NCBI RefSeq assembly: GCF_003697815.1
Contig: NZ_RDQG01000006.1
Location: forward strand, 62,001 to 126,000
Reading direction: 5' to 3'
DNA length: 64,000 nt
Source: Halalkalicoccus subterraneus
Lineage (GTDB): Archaea; Halobacteriota; Halobacteria; Halobacteriales; Halalkalicoccaceae
The position numbers and the translations under genes are program-made. Below are positions 1 to 9,469 of the stretch, piece by piece. The notes under the pieces were generated by a model. It made no database searches. It saw nothing but the letters and a program-made list of their open reading frames with translations, and was not told where the DNA came from. Position 1 is the stretch's first letter, and every line of letters starts with the position of its first letter.

Positions 1-920
1 GAGCGCCCCGATGTGGCGACGACCGGCAATCCGGCGAGCATGTACTCGAAGAGCTTCGTCGGGACGTTTCGCCGACAGCGCTCCGTATCGATCAGGGCCA
101 ACCCCACGTCGGTCGCCGCGAGGACCGAAACGACCGCCTCGTACTCGACGCGCCCGAACAGCCGGACGCTCGCCTCGAGGTCGTGCTCGGCGATGAGGTC
201 GTGAGCCCGGCGCTCCGTCTCGTCGTTTTTGAACTCGCCGAGCAACCAGAGCCCGACGTCCTCGTTCGTCGTTTCCCGAAGCTGCGCCACCAGTCGCAAC
301 ATCCGGAACAGCCCACGCTCGGGGCTCAACTGGCCGACGTAGGCAAGCAGCTGATCGTGATCGCGCTCGACCGACGGTTCGACCGAGATCGACTCGATCC
401 GCGGGAAGTTCCTGATCGTCACGACCCGCTCGTGACCGCGCCGGCGAAACGCCTCGGCGGTCGGCTCGTCGGCAGTGATGATCGCGTCGAGTTCTCGGGC
501 GAACGCCGACTCGACGTACGGAAACGCACGCGAGAGCGGCCATCTGATCGGCATTGGGATCCACTCGCGCATGTAGATCGCGTCGGGGTAGTACTCATGG
601 GCGTCGTAGATCACCTTCCCGTCGGTTCGTCGGGCCAACAGCGCGCCGACGAGCAGGAGTTCTGGGTCGTGGAAGTGATAGACGTCGGCATCGAGGCGGG
701 CTGCCGTTCGGTAGGCGTCGTAGACGTGGCGCCATCGGTCGAAACGGGTGTCGACTTCGCCCAACGAGCGGATCTCGACGCCGTCTCGACGTTCGTCTCC
801 GTCGTGGTGGGCGACGGCGCTGACGTCGAACCCGCCGTCGACGAGCGCCCGGGCCTGCTTGCGGAAGATCCGCTGGTCGCTCGTCGGGTGGACGGTCGTC
901 AGGATACAGACGGAACTCAT
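1..920 (-). CDS. Glycosyltransferase family 4 (3' end beyond window)
   Basis: The frame runs from an ATG at 920 to the window edge, about 306 codons with no stop, so the C-terminus is missing. The N-terminal GT-B half reads MSSVCILTTVHPTSDQRIF, followed by HFHDPELL and YDAHEYYPDA segments typical of GT4 enzymes. Further on, the donor-binding half is beginning (a GQLSPERGLF-like stretch, then FEYMLAGLPVVAT). It probably adds a sugar to a lipid-linked glycan on the cytoplasmic face. It is the last visible gene of a minus-strand polysaccharide operon, 53 bases after the GT2 gene. The acceptor sugar cannot be told. Confidence 0.88.
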   Translation of the reverse strand, partial: MSSVCILTTVHPTSDQRIFRKQARALVDGGFDVSAVAHHDGDERRDGVEIRSLGEVDTRFDRWRHVYDAYRTAARLDADVYHFHDPELLLVGALLARRTDGKVIYDAHEYYPDAIYMREWIPMPIRWPLSRAFPYVESAFARELDAIITADEPTAEAFRRRGHERVVTIRNFPRIESISVEPSVERDHDQLLAYVGQLSPERGLFRMLRLVAQLRETTNEDVGLWLLGEFKNDETERRAHDLIAEHDLEASVRLFGRVEYEAVVSVLAATDVGLALIDTERCRRNVPTKLFEYMLAGLPVVATSGR

Positions 921-973
921 CTACACGAGGCGTTTACGCCGGGGCGACAAGAAGGGTCCGTGTCGGACGTTCC

Positions 974-1891
974 CTACCCAGTCGCGCGCCGAAGCGCGAG
1001 TTTGACCCGGTTGCGTGCGGCCTCGGCGCGGTCGTAGCCGCCCTTTCCGAGATACGTCGTGAGATACCGGAAGTAGTAGAGATAGTAGGTGGGATCCGTC
1101 CCGATCGCGCGCTTGAACTCGGCTCTGGCGCGGTCCATCTTGCCGGTGTCGGCGTACAGTGTCCCCCGGAGATAGTGGTGCTGGGCGCGGCGCTTGTCGC
1201 TGATCACGTCGCCGTACTCCTCGAGGATGAACTGCTGGCCCGCCATCTTGCGGTCGATGTCGGCCGTGATCTGCTCGCCATGGGCGTGATAGTCCACGAG
1301 CACCCGAGGGACCCCGACCATGTAGTAGTCCGACTCCGTGAGCACCCGTAGGTAGAACTCGTAGTCCTGCGAGGAGGCCAACCCCTCCCGGAGCCCGCCC
1401 ACACGGTCGAACACCTCACGGCGAAACGTCGTACACGAAAAGCCGCCGATCACGTTCGCGTCCACGATGTCCTCGCGGGTGATCCGTCCGTCGACCGCCT
1501 CGATGACTGCGTAGACCTCGCCGTCACGGATCTTCCGGTAGGAGGTCGCGATGCCGGCACACGAGTCGGGCTCCCCTCGAAGAGTATCGACCGCGACCTC
1601 GAGAGTTTCGGGGTGGAACTCGTCGTCGGAATCGAGAAACGAGACGAACTCCCCTCGTGACTCCGCGACGCCCCGATTGCGAGCGGTGTTCGCTCCCGCG
1701 TTCTCCTGATAGACGTATCGAACCCTCCCGTCGTCGTAGCCGGTGACGACGGCCTCGGTGTCGTCGGTGCTCCCGTCGTCGACGACCACGATCTCGTAGT
1801 CCTCGAACCTCCCGGCGAGGACGCTCTCGATCGCGCGTCCGAGACGACCGGCCCGGTTGTACGTCGGGATTACCACGCTGACGACGGGCAT
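974..1891 (-). CDS. Glycosyltransferase family 2 with C-terminal TPR-like tail
   Basis: A 305-residue GT-A enzyme. It starts with SVVIPTYNRAGR, has VVVDDGST near residue 36 and the metal-binding DSDD at 87-90, followed by the SSQDYEFYLR segment often seen in GT2. Residues about 230-305 are helical and TPR-like (ARAEFKRAIGTDPTYY). The protein at 20374 has the same architecture, so the two are probably paralogues. It lies 42 bases downstream of the membrane GT2 in the same operon. Likely cytoplasmic or membrane-associated; substrate unknown. Confidence 0.9.
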   Translation of the reverse strand: MPVVSVVIPTYNRAGRLGRAIESVLAGRFEDYEIVVVDDGSTDDTEAVVTGYDDGRVRYVYQENAGANTARNRGVAESRGEFVSFLDSDDEFHPETLEVAVDTLRGEPDSCAGIATSYRKIRDGEVYAVIEAVDGRITREDIVDANVIGGFSCTTFRREVFDRVGGLREGLASSQDYEFYLRVLTESDYYMVGVPRVLVDYHAHGEQITADIDRKMAGQQFILEEYGDVISDKRRAQHHYLRGTLYADTGKMDRARAEFKRAIGTDPTYYLYYFRYLTTYLGKGGYDRAEAARNRVKLALRRATG

Positions 1892-1933
1892 TGTTTCCCG
1901 ATAGCCCGTCGAGGGTGTTGTAGCTTGCTGGAT

Positions 1934-3118
1934 TCACTCCCGCTCTACGGTCTCCCAGGTGACGACGTTTCGCCCCGCGAGGAAGTTCTTCAGCCCCAGC
2001 GCCATCGCGTAGTTCGAACTCAGGAAGTAGTACGGGATCGAGACGAGCCGCCCCGTCGGCCGGCCCGTCCGCTCGGCCAGCCCGCCGACCCCCGCTAGCG
2101 CGTAACAGGCCGTCTGACCGACGAGCGAGAGCGCGTAGAGCCAGCCCGCACCCAGCGCCACCAGCCCGACGTTCGCGAGAAAGGCGATCCCCAGAAAGAC
2201 CGGTGAGAGCCACCGCAACAGTTTATGCGAGGTGAGCTGGAAGGCGACCCTCGGGCGGGCGACGGGATCGAGCAACGACGGATATCGCACGAGGGTGTGC
2301 CACGCGCGGGTGGTGATCCGCACGCGCCGATCGAACTCCGAGTCCACCGAGTCGCCGGTGTCCTCCCAGGCGATCGCCTCAGGGGCGTACGTGACCCGCT
2401 CGCCGGTCTCGATGACCGCCAGCAGCTCCGCGAAGTCGCTGATCTCGTCGGAATCGAGCGGGACGTACGACGAGCGCCGAACGGCGTAGATCGAGCCGTT
2501 GCCCGAAACGAGCGTGCCGATCCGCGATTCGAGGGTCCTGAGCCGGCGTTCGTAGCGCCAGTAGACCGACTCGCCCTCGACGCCGGCCTCCCGGTAGCGG
2601 AGCTCACCGACGACACAGCCCACACCCGGCTCGAAGCGCTCGACGAGCCGCTCGATCGCGTCGGGTTCGTACATTCCGTTGGCGTCGGAGAAGACGACGA
2701 CCTCCGAGTCACAGTCCTCGACGACCGCGTTCTGACAGGCGGTCTTGCCGACCCGGCCCTCGATGCGCCGCAGCTCGACGCCCCGGTCGGCGTACGAGGC
2801 GACGATCTCGTCGGTCCGGTCCGAGGAGGCGTCGGAGAAGACGACGACCTCCAGCTTGTCGTCGGGATACTCGAGTTCGAGGCTGTTTTCGATCTTCTCG
2901 GCGATGACTCCCTCCTCGTTGTACGCCGCGATCACGAGGGTGACGGTCGGGTACTCGTGGTTTTGATTTCGATCGCTCTCCGGCTCCGAACGGCCCGCGA
3001 GTGCGCCGAGGAGCGCGCCGTACAGTACGTACGTCTGGGCGAGCGCGAACAGCGCGCCCCAGAACAGCGCCGCGAGCGCCGCCGTCGCCACGCGTCGGAC
3101 TGCACTGATCCGAGTCAT
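1934..3118 (-). CDS. Membrane glycosyltransferase family 2
   Basis: 394 residues. The ATG at 3118 is chosen because it overlaps the stop of the upstream sugar transferase (ATGA), the usual sign of translational coupling; an upstream extension in this frame reads as low-complexity Arg/Pro shadow. One N-terminal membrane segment (about 10-40) precedes a GT2 catalytic domain with VTLVIAAYNEEG at about 58-70 and the acidic VVFSDAN motif. Two or three membrane helices follow at the C-terminus. The layout resembles processive or EPS-type GT2 enzymes. Probable role: elongation of a surface polysaccharide at the cytoplasmic membrane. Confidence 0.88.
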   Translation of the reverse strand: MTRISAVRRVATAALAALFWGALFALAQTYVLYGALLGALAGRSEPESDRNQNHEYPTVTLVIAAYNEEGVIAEKIENSLELEYPDDKLEVVVFSDASSDRTDEIVASYADRGVELRRIEGRVGKTACQNAVVEDCDSEVVVFSDANGMYEPDAIERLVERFEPGVGCVVGELRYREAGVEGESVYWRYERRLRTLESRIGTLVSGNGSIYAVRRSSYVPLDSDEISDFAELLAVIETGERVTYAPEAIAWEDTGDSVDSEFDRRVRITTRAWHTLVRYPSLLDPVARPRVAFQLTSHKLLRWLSPVFLGIAFLANVGLVALGAGWLYALSLVGQTACYALAGVGGLAERTGRPTGRLVSIPYYFLSSNYAMALGLKNFLAGRNVVTWETVERE

Positions 3119-4116
3119 CGTCCCCAGAGGGCGAACGCGTCTCGAAGGACGATTCTGATTTGATGGCCGACTAGACGCAGGTCGAACGCAAACGACTGGC
3201 GGTGGATGTATTCGAGGTCCCATTCGAGCTTTCGTTCCGGTGAGAAGCTCGTCGCGTCGTTGACCTGCGCGAGCCCCGTCAAACCGGGCTTGACGAACCA
3301 GCGCTGGGACCACTCGGGAAGCGACGTGGCGATCCGAGCGTCGATCTCGGGGCGCTCCGGGCGCGGTCCGACGACGCTCATCGGCCCCCGCAGGATCAAC
3401 CATAGCTGGGGGATCTCGTCGAAGTGTGTCCGTCTGAGGAGTCGGCCGACGCGAGTGACGCGCTCGTCCGACCCGCCGGCGTTCTCACTGCTCAGCGTCG
3501 CGCCGGTTTTGACCTCGGCGTTCTCGACCATGCTTCTGAACTTCGGGAGCTCGAAGGTCCGGCCGAAGCGCGTCGTTCGCAGCTGGGTGTAGATCACGGG
3601 TCCGGCGCTGTCGAGCTTGATTAGGACCGCGATCAGGACCATCAGCGGCAGGAGAGACACCAGCCCCACGGCGGCGAACAACACGTCGAACCCCCGTTTC
3701 AACGCTCGCTCGGATCGACTCCACGGCTCGAGGTCGACCCGCAGCAACTCCCCGTCCGCATCGGGGACGGTCAACACCCGGTTCGCTTGGTTCCGGTGGA
3801 CCGCGACCGGGATCCCGCGCTCGTAGCAGGTCGTCAGCTGGTCGACGAACTGCCCGCGCCCGAGCGCCTCGAACGCGAGGACGACCGCGTCGACCTCGAG
3901 CTCCGAGAGAACCCTCTCGAACTGGGAGGGGGAACCGAGCCAGCCGAGTGCGTAGGCGCGCTTCCCGCCGTCGGTCATCGAGAGAGCGTCCTCGAGCTCC
4001 CGGTTGACGTCCTCGGAGACGAGATAGCCGACGAACGGTTCCGATCGCTCCGCGAGCCGCCGGATCTGCTCGGGGTCGTCACCGACGACGAGCGTACGCG
4101 ACGACACTTCGACCAT
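3115..4116 (-). CDS. Polyprenyl-phosphate sugar-phosphotransferase, short form
   Basis: 333 residues with an N-terminal Rossmann-like domain (about 1-130), one membrane helix (about 143-168) and a bacterial sugar-transferase domain. Family motifs are PKFRSM (191), DEIPQLW (233), GPRPE (250) and KPGLTGLAQV (276). Such enzymes move a sugar-1-phosphate onto polyprenyl phosphate, the first step of repeat-unit assembly. The start at 4116 (MVEVSSRT) is preferred; a longer frame to 4461 is Arg-rich and unlike the family. Compared with its relative at 38409-39815 it lacks the N-terminal four-helix membrane region. It overlaps the next gene by four bases. Confidence 0.88.
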   Translation of the reverse strand: MVEVSSRTLVVGDDPEQIRRLAERSEPFVGYLVSEDVNRELEDALSMTDGGKRAYALGWLGSPSQFERVLSELEVDAVVLAFEALGRGQFVDQLTTCYERGIPVAVHRNQANRVLTVPDADGELLRVDLEPWSRSERALKRGFDVLFAAVGLVSLLPLMVLIAVLIKLDSAGPVIYTQLRTTRFGRTFELPKFRSMVENAEVKTGATLSSENAGGSDERVTRVGRLLRRTHFDEIPQLWLILRGPMSVVGPRPERPEIDARIATSLPEWSQRWFVKPGLTGLAQVNDATSFSPERKLEWDLEYIHRQSFAFDLRLVGHQIRIVLRDAFALWGR

Positions 4117-4489
4117 CGTTACCGCCCCCCGCTCGTCTGGACCGCCGACTGATCGACCCCCGTCCCCGTTCTGACGGCCTGTTTCGGCCCGCTGTAGGCG
4201 TGTTTCATCGGCGGAGCATCCCCTCATGTCGGGCTCCGAATCGAACACTGCGTCCGATCGCGCGATCCGTTCGCTTCGTTCGGCTGTTTCTCCGTCGACA
4301 GTAAAAGGATACCTATTCATACACCCCGACGCCGGGGGCCGTTCGCGGGCCGCCTTCCTAGCCGACCGGGACCGACACGACAGTCTCATCGTTCCTCTCG
4401 GCGTGCGACGGCGATCGTCCTGATGGCCGAGCCGCTGCTTCGACGCGTGTGCCGACAGCACCGCCGAGAATACGGAACGGTTGTCGCGT

Positions 4490-5941
4490 TCAGTCGTCGT
4501 GACGGAGGGACTCCATCGGGGACGACGGTACCGCCGGTAGCCCGGTCACGAACTCCACGTCGTCGGATTCGGACCGATTGATGTCGGCCGGCGTCGACAC
4601 GGCGCGGCCGCTCTCGATCAGGCTGGTGATGACGTAGCCGACCGCGAGCGCACCGAGCACTGAACCATGGCCGAACTGAAAGAGGGTGTAGCCCTCGAAG
4701 AGCTGGTGGACCGCAAACCCCGCCGCCAGCGCGAACATTCCCGTCTCGACACGCTTGAACCGCCACGCGCCGTGAACGAGGGGGCCGACCACGAGCAGAC
4801 AGTACGCCACCCCGCCGACGATCCCGGTTCTGATCGCGATCGAGAGATACGAACTGTGGACGGACTCTCCCCGCGCGGAGTACGGTTCGAGCGCCTCGCT
4901 CGTGCCGACGATCCCCTGGCCGAACAGACCCGAATCGTAACGCACGGCCTCGAAGCCGGCCTGCCAGAGCGTAAAGCGGTTCGTCGGGTCGATTGGAACG
5001 ACGCCGATGGAGATCGCGAGCAGGAACCCGGGGATCGCGATCGCGGTGAGCGCCACTGCGGCGGGCAGGACCCGCCGCCCTTTGAGGGCCGTCGAACCGT
5101 AGATTCCGAGTGCGACGGCGGCCGCGAGCAGGCTCGCTCGGCTGTTCGAGAGGAGCAAACCGAGTACGGACGTCCCGAGTGCGGCCGCCGCCAGCCCCGT
5201 CCGCACCGACGGCACCTCATTCCGGAACGACCGATGACAGAGGACGGCGCTCGCAACGACGCCGGGAAAGGCGAGCAGGCCGAGCGTGTTGGGGTTCGCG
5301 AACACCGAGCGGATGATCGGAACCCCGCCGAACCACGCGGTTCCGTCCCACGTCCGGACCTCGAGGTGCCAGACCGAGAACTCGCCGACGACGATCGCTG
5401 CGAGACCCAGTAGCGATACCGCTCCCGAGACCGCGGCGATCGACCAGTAGGCGTCATCGGCCGAGACGTATCGCGGGATGACGAAACAGTTGAACGCGAG
5501 GACGATCCCCGCGAGCACCGGAAACAGCCCCAGCCCCGAGCCCGCTCCGTGGACGCGCCCGTGGTAGAGAAAGAGCCCGAACAGGATGACGAACGCCGCG
5601 AGATACGGCGCAGTCGTCGGGATCGACCGGCGAAGGCCCGCGTGTGCGAGGACGAACGTGAACACGAGCGCGAGCACCGCGAGCAACTCGAGGCTCCGCA
5701 GCCCGAGTCCGCCGACGACGAGCGTGATGAGCGAGACGCCGATCGCGAAGACGAGTGCGGTCTGCAGCGAGTGCAAGGGGGAGATCCCGTCGTTCTCGTC
5801 GTGGTCGCGGACGGTGAGCGCGATCACGACGAAAAGGAGGTACGCGAGCACGAGATGGATCGCCTCGAAGTAATCAGTCGCAAGCGTTAGCACGGCTAAT
5901 CCGAGGAGAACCGCGAAAAGTGGGGCGAGCAGCGGATGCAT
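4490..5941 (-). CDS. Wzy/O-antigen-ligase-like polysaccharide polymerase
   Basis: 483 residues with about 12 predicted membrane helices and a large outer loop. The loop carries an ESVHSSYLSIAIRTGIVGG segment, matching the H-x-x-Y-L...G-I-x-G signature of the O-antigen ligase/polymerase family. Likely joins lipid-linked repeat units outside the membrane. First gene of the minus-strand operon; the spacer to the divergent gene at 6139 is A+T-rich and probably holds both promoters. The soluble C-terminal tail of about 30 residues has no recognisable domain. Confidence 0.82.
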   Translation of the reverse strand: MHPLLAPLFAVLLGLAVLTLATDYFEAIHLVLAYLLFVVIALTVRDHDENDGISPLHSLQTALVFAIGVSLITLVVGGLGLRSLELLAVLALVFTFVLAHAGLRRSIPTTAPYLAAFVILFGLFLYHGRVHGAGSGLGLFPVLAGIVLAFNCFVIPRYVSADDAYWSIAAVSGAVSLLGLAAIVVGEFSVWHLEVRTWDGTAWFGGVPIIRSVFANPNTLGLLAFPGVVASAVLCHRSFRNEVPSVRTGLAAAALGTSVLGLLLSNSRASLLAAAVALGIYGSTALKGRRVLPAAVALTAIAIPGFLLAISIGVVPIDPTNRFTLWQAGFEAVRYDSGLFGQGIVGTSEALEPYSARGESVHSSYLSIAIRTGIVGGVAYCLLVVGPLVHGAWRFKRVETGMFALAAGFAVHQLFEGYTLFQFGHGSVLGALAVGYVITSLIESGRAVSTPADINRSESDDVEFVTGLPAVPSSPMESLRHDD

Positions 5942-6138
5942 TGCCCGCAGTTAATTCTATTTACCTTTAGTTATCTAGTTACAAAAGAATATCCTATGAC
6001 CGTTATGCGCCTTTCGGCTGTCGATCGTCGGGCGAAGAGTAATGAACAACGCCTATATCCGCCCGCGCGGAACGCGTCATCAGAACTCGATGAATCGACG
6101 ATCGGAACGCATCCATGGACTCACCGTAGGGACCGATC

Positions 6139-7551
6139 GTGTCGTCTAGGAGCGCTCGGATCCGCTCAGGACTCACCCGTACCCGGTTTCGAACCCTGTT
6201 CGCGGCGATCATCGTCCTCTCGATCGCCGTCCTCGCAAGCGGTGCGACCGGGGGCGGGCTTTCGACGGCGTCCGAGGCGGACGTCCCGCGCGCGGAATCG
6301 ACCGGGAACCATACGGTCATCACCGAATCGGGTCGGGCCGGAACGATCACCGCCTACGAGCCCGACGGGAGCGTCCTCTACTACGAGAACGAGCGAACGA
6401 AGTACTTCGACGTCGACCCCGTCGAGGGCGACCCGCTGACCGTCGAGTACACGGCGACCGACACCATCCACACGGAGGGGCCGACCTGTGACTCCCCGCC
6501 CTGTGCACGGAACGTCATCGAGCGAACCGACCTCCAGACCGGTGAAACCGAGGTGCTCGCCGAGCGTTACGAACCTCAGGAGACCGCCGCCGAGTGGCAC
6601 GACGCCGACCGGATCGGCGAGGATCGGTTCCTCGTCGCCGATATCCACGCCGACCAAGTGTACGTCCTCAACGTCGAGACGGGCCTGATCGAGTGGACCT
6701 GGGACGCTCAGGCCGACTACCCGGTCGAGGGTGGCGGCTCCTACCCGACTGACTGGACGCACATCAACGACGTCGAGTACGTCGAGGACGAGGGCCACGA
6801 ACTGAACGGCACGGTCATGGTTAGCATGCGTAACCAGGACCAGGTCGTCTTCGTCGATCCCGACGAGGGCGTCCTTGAGGACTGGACGCTCGGCTCGGAC
6901 GACGAGTACGACGTGCTCTTCGAGCAGCACAACCCCGATTACATCCCGACGGACAACGGCGGGCCGGCGATCACCGTCGCCGACTCGGAGCACGGCAACG
7001 TCGAGGAGTACCAGCGCGAGGACGGCGAGTGGACCCAGACGTGGGAGTGGTCCGACGGACAGATGCAGTGGCCCCGCGACGCCGACCGCCTCCCCAACGG
7101 GAACACGCTGGTCACCGACAGCCACGGGAACCGAGTGATGGAACTGAACCCCGAGGGCGAGATCGTCTGGGAGGTCGCCTCGACGATGCCCTACGAGGCC
7201 GAACGCTTGGAGACCGGCGATGAGAGTACGGGCGGGGAGAGCGCCCAGCAGCTCGGCTACGAGTCGCGCACGGCCGACGAGAGCGCCGACGAGAGTAGTG
7301 GAGACGGCTTTAGCCCGCTCGATCCGCTCATCGGGCTCTTCGATCGCATCGGGGCCGTCATCGAGTCGCTGCTCCCCCACCGGATCACCAACGGAATCCT
7401 GTTCGTCAGCCCGGTGTGGATGGGGACGGCCCACTTCGCCGCCATCGGGGTCGGCCTCCTGACGCTTCTCGTGTGGATCGGGTCCGAACTCGGCTGGCAG
7501 CTCTCCGATCGGGGGATTGGGATGCGTTCGCCGTTCTATCGGAACCGGTAG
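6139..7551 (+). CDS. Arylsulfotransferase (ASST)-like beta-propeller membrane protein
   Basis: 470 residues. An N-terminal signal-anchor (about 17-36) is followed by an extracellular propeller with repeated Asp/Glu-rich blades and conserved WTHINDVEYV and FEQHNPDY segments, as in the haloarchaeal ASST family. A second membrane helix lies near 415-445 (after a Ser/Glu/Asp linker), leaving a short tail. PAPS-independent ASST enzymes move sulfate between phenols, but activity has not been shown for this archaeal branch, so an adhesive or glycan-modifying role is also possible. Divergent from the polysaccharide operon. Confidence 0.78.
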   Translation: MSSRSARIRSGLTRTRFRTLFAAIIVLSIAVLASGATGGGLSTASEADVPRAESTGNHTVITESGRAGTITAYEPDGSVLYYENERTKYFDVDPVEGDPLTVEYTATDTIHTEGPTCDSPPCARNVIERTDLQTGETEVLAERYEPQETAAEWHDADRIGEDRFLVADIHADQVYVLNVETGLIEWTWDAQADYPVEGGGSYPTDWTHINDVEYVEDEGHELNGTVMVSMRNQDQVVFVDPDEGVLEDWTLGSDDEYDVLFEQHNPDYIPTDNGGPAITVADSEHGNVEEYQREDGEWTQTWEWSDGQMQWPRDADRLPNGNTLVTDSHGNRVMELNPEGEIVWEVASTMPYEAERLETGDESTGGESAQQLGYESRTADESADESSGDGFSPLDPLIGLFDRIGAVIESLLPHRITNGILFVSPVWMGTAHFAAIGVGLLTLLVWIGSELGWQLSDRGIGMRSPFYRNR

Positions 7552-7605
7552 GCCGGAACATCGTTCACACGACGGTCCGTTTTGCTGTGTCGAACTCCCG
7601 ACTGC

Positions 7606-7713
7606 TCATAGGACAAAGCGAAGAATCGTTAGATAGAGGCCAAGCAGATAACGGAACTTGATCTCCTTGATAGCTGTCAAAAATTGCGTGCTGACTACAG
7701 AGATGTATTCAGC
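7606..7713 (-). pseudogene. C-terminal fragment of an unidentified protein
   Basis: An open stretch of 36 codons, bounded upstream by a stop and with no start, reads as a hydrophobic tail ending FRYLLGLYLTILRFVL before a TGA. The residue pattern looks like a genuine protein terminus, not chance. No family could be assigned; a membrane protein or transposase remnant are both possible. It sits at the left edge of an A+T-richer patch. Confidence 0.35.
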
Positions 7714-7771
7714 ATACGGTCATCGTTCAGTCCAGTTTGTCAGGAATCAAATAGCTGGTGGGTAGGCGTAC

Positions 7772-8545
7772 TCATTGATCGATAAGCTCGGCCTGTTCAT
7801 CAAGTACATCTTTGTGTTCCTCAATCGCGTCTTCGTGAGCATCCACATTGCCCTCGGCACGGTTAGAGAGTTCCTGCAACCGGCTTTTCTTTCCGTATAG
7901 GACAACAGTGTCGTCAGGATGTATCTCCGTATCTGATCTTGGGGCACCGATGTAGTCGCCATTTCGCCGAATGCCGAGCAAGAGCACGCCCTCTTCAGCG
8001 AGGTTCATTTCGTCGGCGCTATTGTTCGAGATCCAGTCGTCCTGGCTCACGTCTACTTCGGCGACCCGATACTCGCTTTGGAGTCCAAGCATCTGGGTAT
8101 AGTCTTTGATCTCTAAGTCTGTCGTCCGTTCGAGAGCCCGTTCAATGAGTGGTGTAACGGCTTCATTAAGCAACTGACTCTTCGCGGCGGCAATAATCAG
8201 AAGTACGCCCCCAAGAACGTAGACGAGCGTAAGCGAATTTTCGCCACCAGAGTTGATGAATGACAGGAGAAGCGACGCAAGTGTACCCACGACACCGATA
8301 CTCCCAATGCGAATTAACCATAAGACAGTGGTTCGTCTGCTGGGCTCAGAAACCGCAAATTCGGCCTCTTCAGTCGTAAAACCGGCTCCAGAGAACGCCG
8401 ATGCGGCCTGAAATGAGGAGACATCGGGCGACAGTCCGGTCATCCGAAGCGCAACTGAGCCAATCCGAATGACAAGTAGAGAGAGTGCGAAGATAATGAA
8501 GATCGAGAAAATTTGGGTTGATGCAACCATGTGCGTATCTACCAT
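7772..8545 (-). CDS. TrkA-C domain membrane protein
   Basis: 257 residues from ATG 8545 (MVDTHMVAST; ATG 8530 also possible). Three membrane helices lie in the first 120 residues. A loop FQAASAFSGAGFTT resembles the pore-loop segment seen in this family and loosely in TrkH/KtrB. The second half ends in a TrkA-C (RCK-C) regulatory domain (GVLLLGIRRNGDYIGAP and DDTVVLYGK) and a charged helical tail. Probably a ligand-controlled ion-conductance or transport regulator in the membrane. It is more A+T-rich than flanking glycan genes. Confidence 0.72.
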   Translation of the reverse strand: MVDTHMVASTQIFSIFIIFALSLLVIRIGSVALRMTGLSPDVSSFQAASAFSGAGFTTEEAEFAVSEPSRRTTVLWLIRIGSIGVVGTLASLLLSFINSGGENSLTLVYVLGGVLLIIAAAKSQLLNEAVTPLIERALERTTDLEIKDYTQMLGLQSEYRVAEVDVSQDDWISNNSADEMNLAEEGVLLLGIRRNGDYIGAPRSDTEIHPDDTVVLYGKKSRLQELSNRAEGNVDAHEDAIEEHKDVLDEQAELIDQ

Positions 8546-8895
8546 GGTACTGTTAAAGAATCCTCGCACGTGACCAGGACACAATTAGTATCCTGTACTG
8601 AGCGGTCACACCTCTTTGGCAACCGACTTTCAGATCGTGTTGTATCTACGCTCTGTATTCAGCACGGCTCCGTCAGCACATCTATTATCTACTATGAATA
8701 ACCGCGTTAGGTTCGTATCTCTACGCAACAGCTGCTTCATTCATTCTGGCTGGGAACTAATGGTGGCATCAACCGTTATATACAGGGAACTCTCCCGTCG
8801 AGTCAAACGGATGCAAAACTTATCAACCGTCAGTGAGAAGATTGTCAGAAGATAATGAAATCGTTTACCAGAACGAGAGAGGAGGAATAATACCA
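8546..8895. other. Divergent intergenic region with promoter
   Basis: No gene is supported in this 350-base stretch between the divergent TrkA-C and SHOCT-like genes. A TATA-like TTATATA lies at 8776-8782 on the plus strand, upstream of the 8896 gene, implying a leader of roughly 90 bases. GGAGG at 8881-8885 is a good ribosome-binding site for ATG 8896. The rest shows no repeats or coding signal. Confidence 0.5.
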
Positions 8896-9324
8896 ATGTC
8901 CTCACTGCTGGGGTCTGATGATCATTGGTTCACTCTCGCCGTTGGAACTCTCATCGTTTTAGGATTGTATGTGGGATTCTCGGTCCCGTGGTACTGGGCG
9001 TTGGTTGCAGCGATGCTTGTCTCTGGAGTGATGGAATTCGCGATTAAAGAGGTTCCACCGGATCCAGATGCGTATGATTCGAGTCAGTATCACCTCTGGA
9101 ACACAGCGTTTGGAGACTCCCAGAGTCCCTCTGAAAGTGCTTCAAAAGAGATATCCACTGATTCAGCCGACTCGCTCGAAATTCTTCAGAGTCGATACGC
9201 CCGTGGAGAACTCACTGACGAACAGTTTGAGCAGAAAGTAGAGAAGCTGTTGGAAACCGAGTCGGTAAATAAGTCCACAGAACGGGACAAAGCACGAGAA
9301 CGACTAACGGATCATACCAACTGA
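8896..9324 (+). CDS. Small membrane protein with SHOCT-like C-terminus
   Basis: 142 residues. ATG 8896 is chosen over the in-frame TTG at 8833 because a strong GGAGG stands ten bases upstream. Two hydrophobic helices (about 10-50) are followed by a linker and a C-terminal SHOCT-type segment: ILQSRYARGELTDEQFEQKVEKLLE, quoted here as ILQSRYARGELTDEQFE at about 99-115. SHOCT segments are common short oligomerisation motifs in haloarchaeal membrane proteins. Function unknown. Confidence 0.72.
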   Translation: MSSLLGSDDHWFTLAVGTLIVLGLYVGFSVPWYWALVAAMLVSGVMEFAIKEVPPDPDAYDSSQYHLWNTAFGDSQSPSESASKEISTDSADSLEILQSRYARGELTDEQFEQKVEKLLETESVNKSTERDKARERLTDHTN

Positions 9325-9469
9325 AATAGAGAACTGGTTCATTCGCACGAACTATCTAACGGTTGTTCCAGCGAAGAAATTATAGCCACTGAATCCACAC
9401 CCAGTCTGCGTGTCTATCGAGCGGTCACCTTGACGAAAATATTGTTTGAGAGCGGAGAGCGACTACCGT

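Noticed and set aside
183-1037. A 284-codon plus-strand frame at the left edge
   Set aside because: Opposite strand of two glycosyltransferase genes with clear motifs; composition is that of a shadow.
6166-7434. A 422-codon minus-strand frame opposite the ASST-like gene
   Set aside because: Shadow of the plus-strand gene; no family features, biased Val/Asp/Gly composition.
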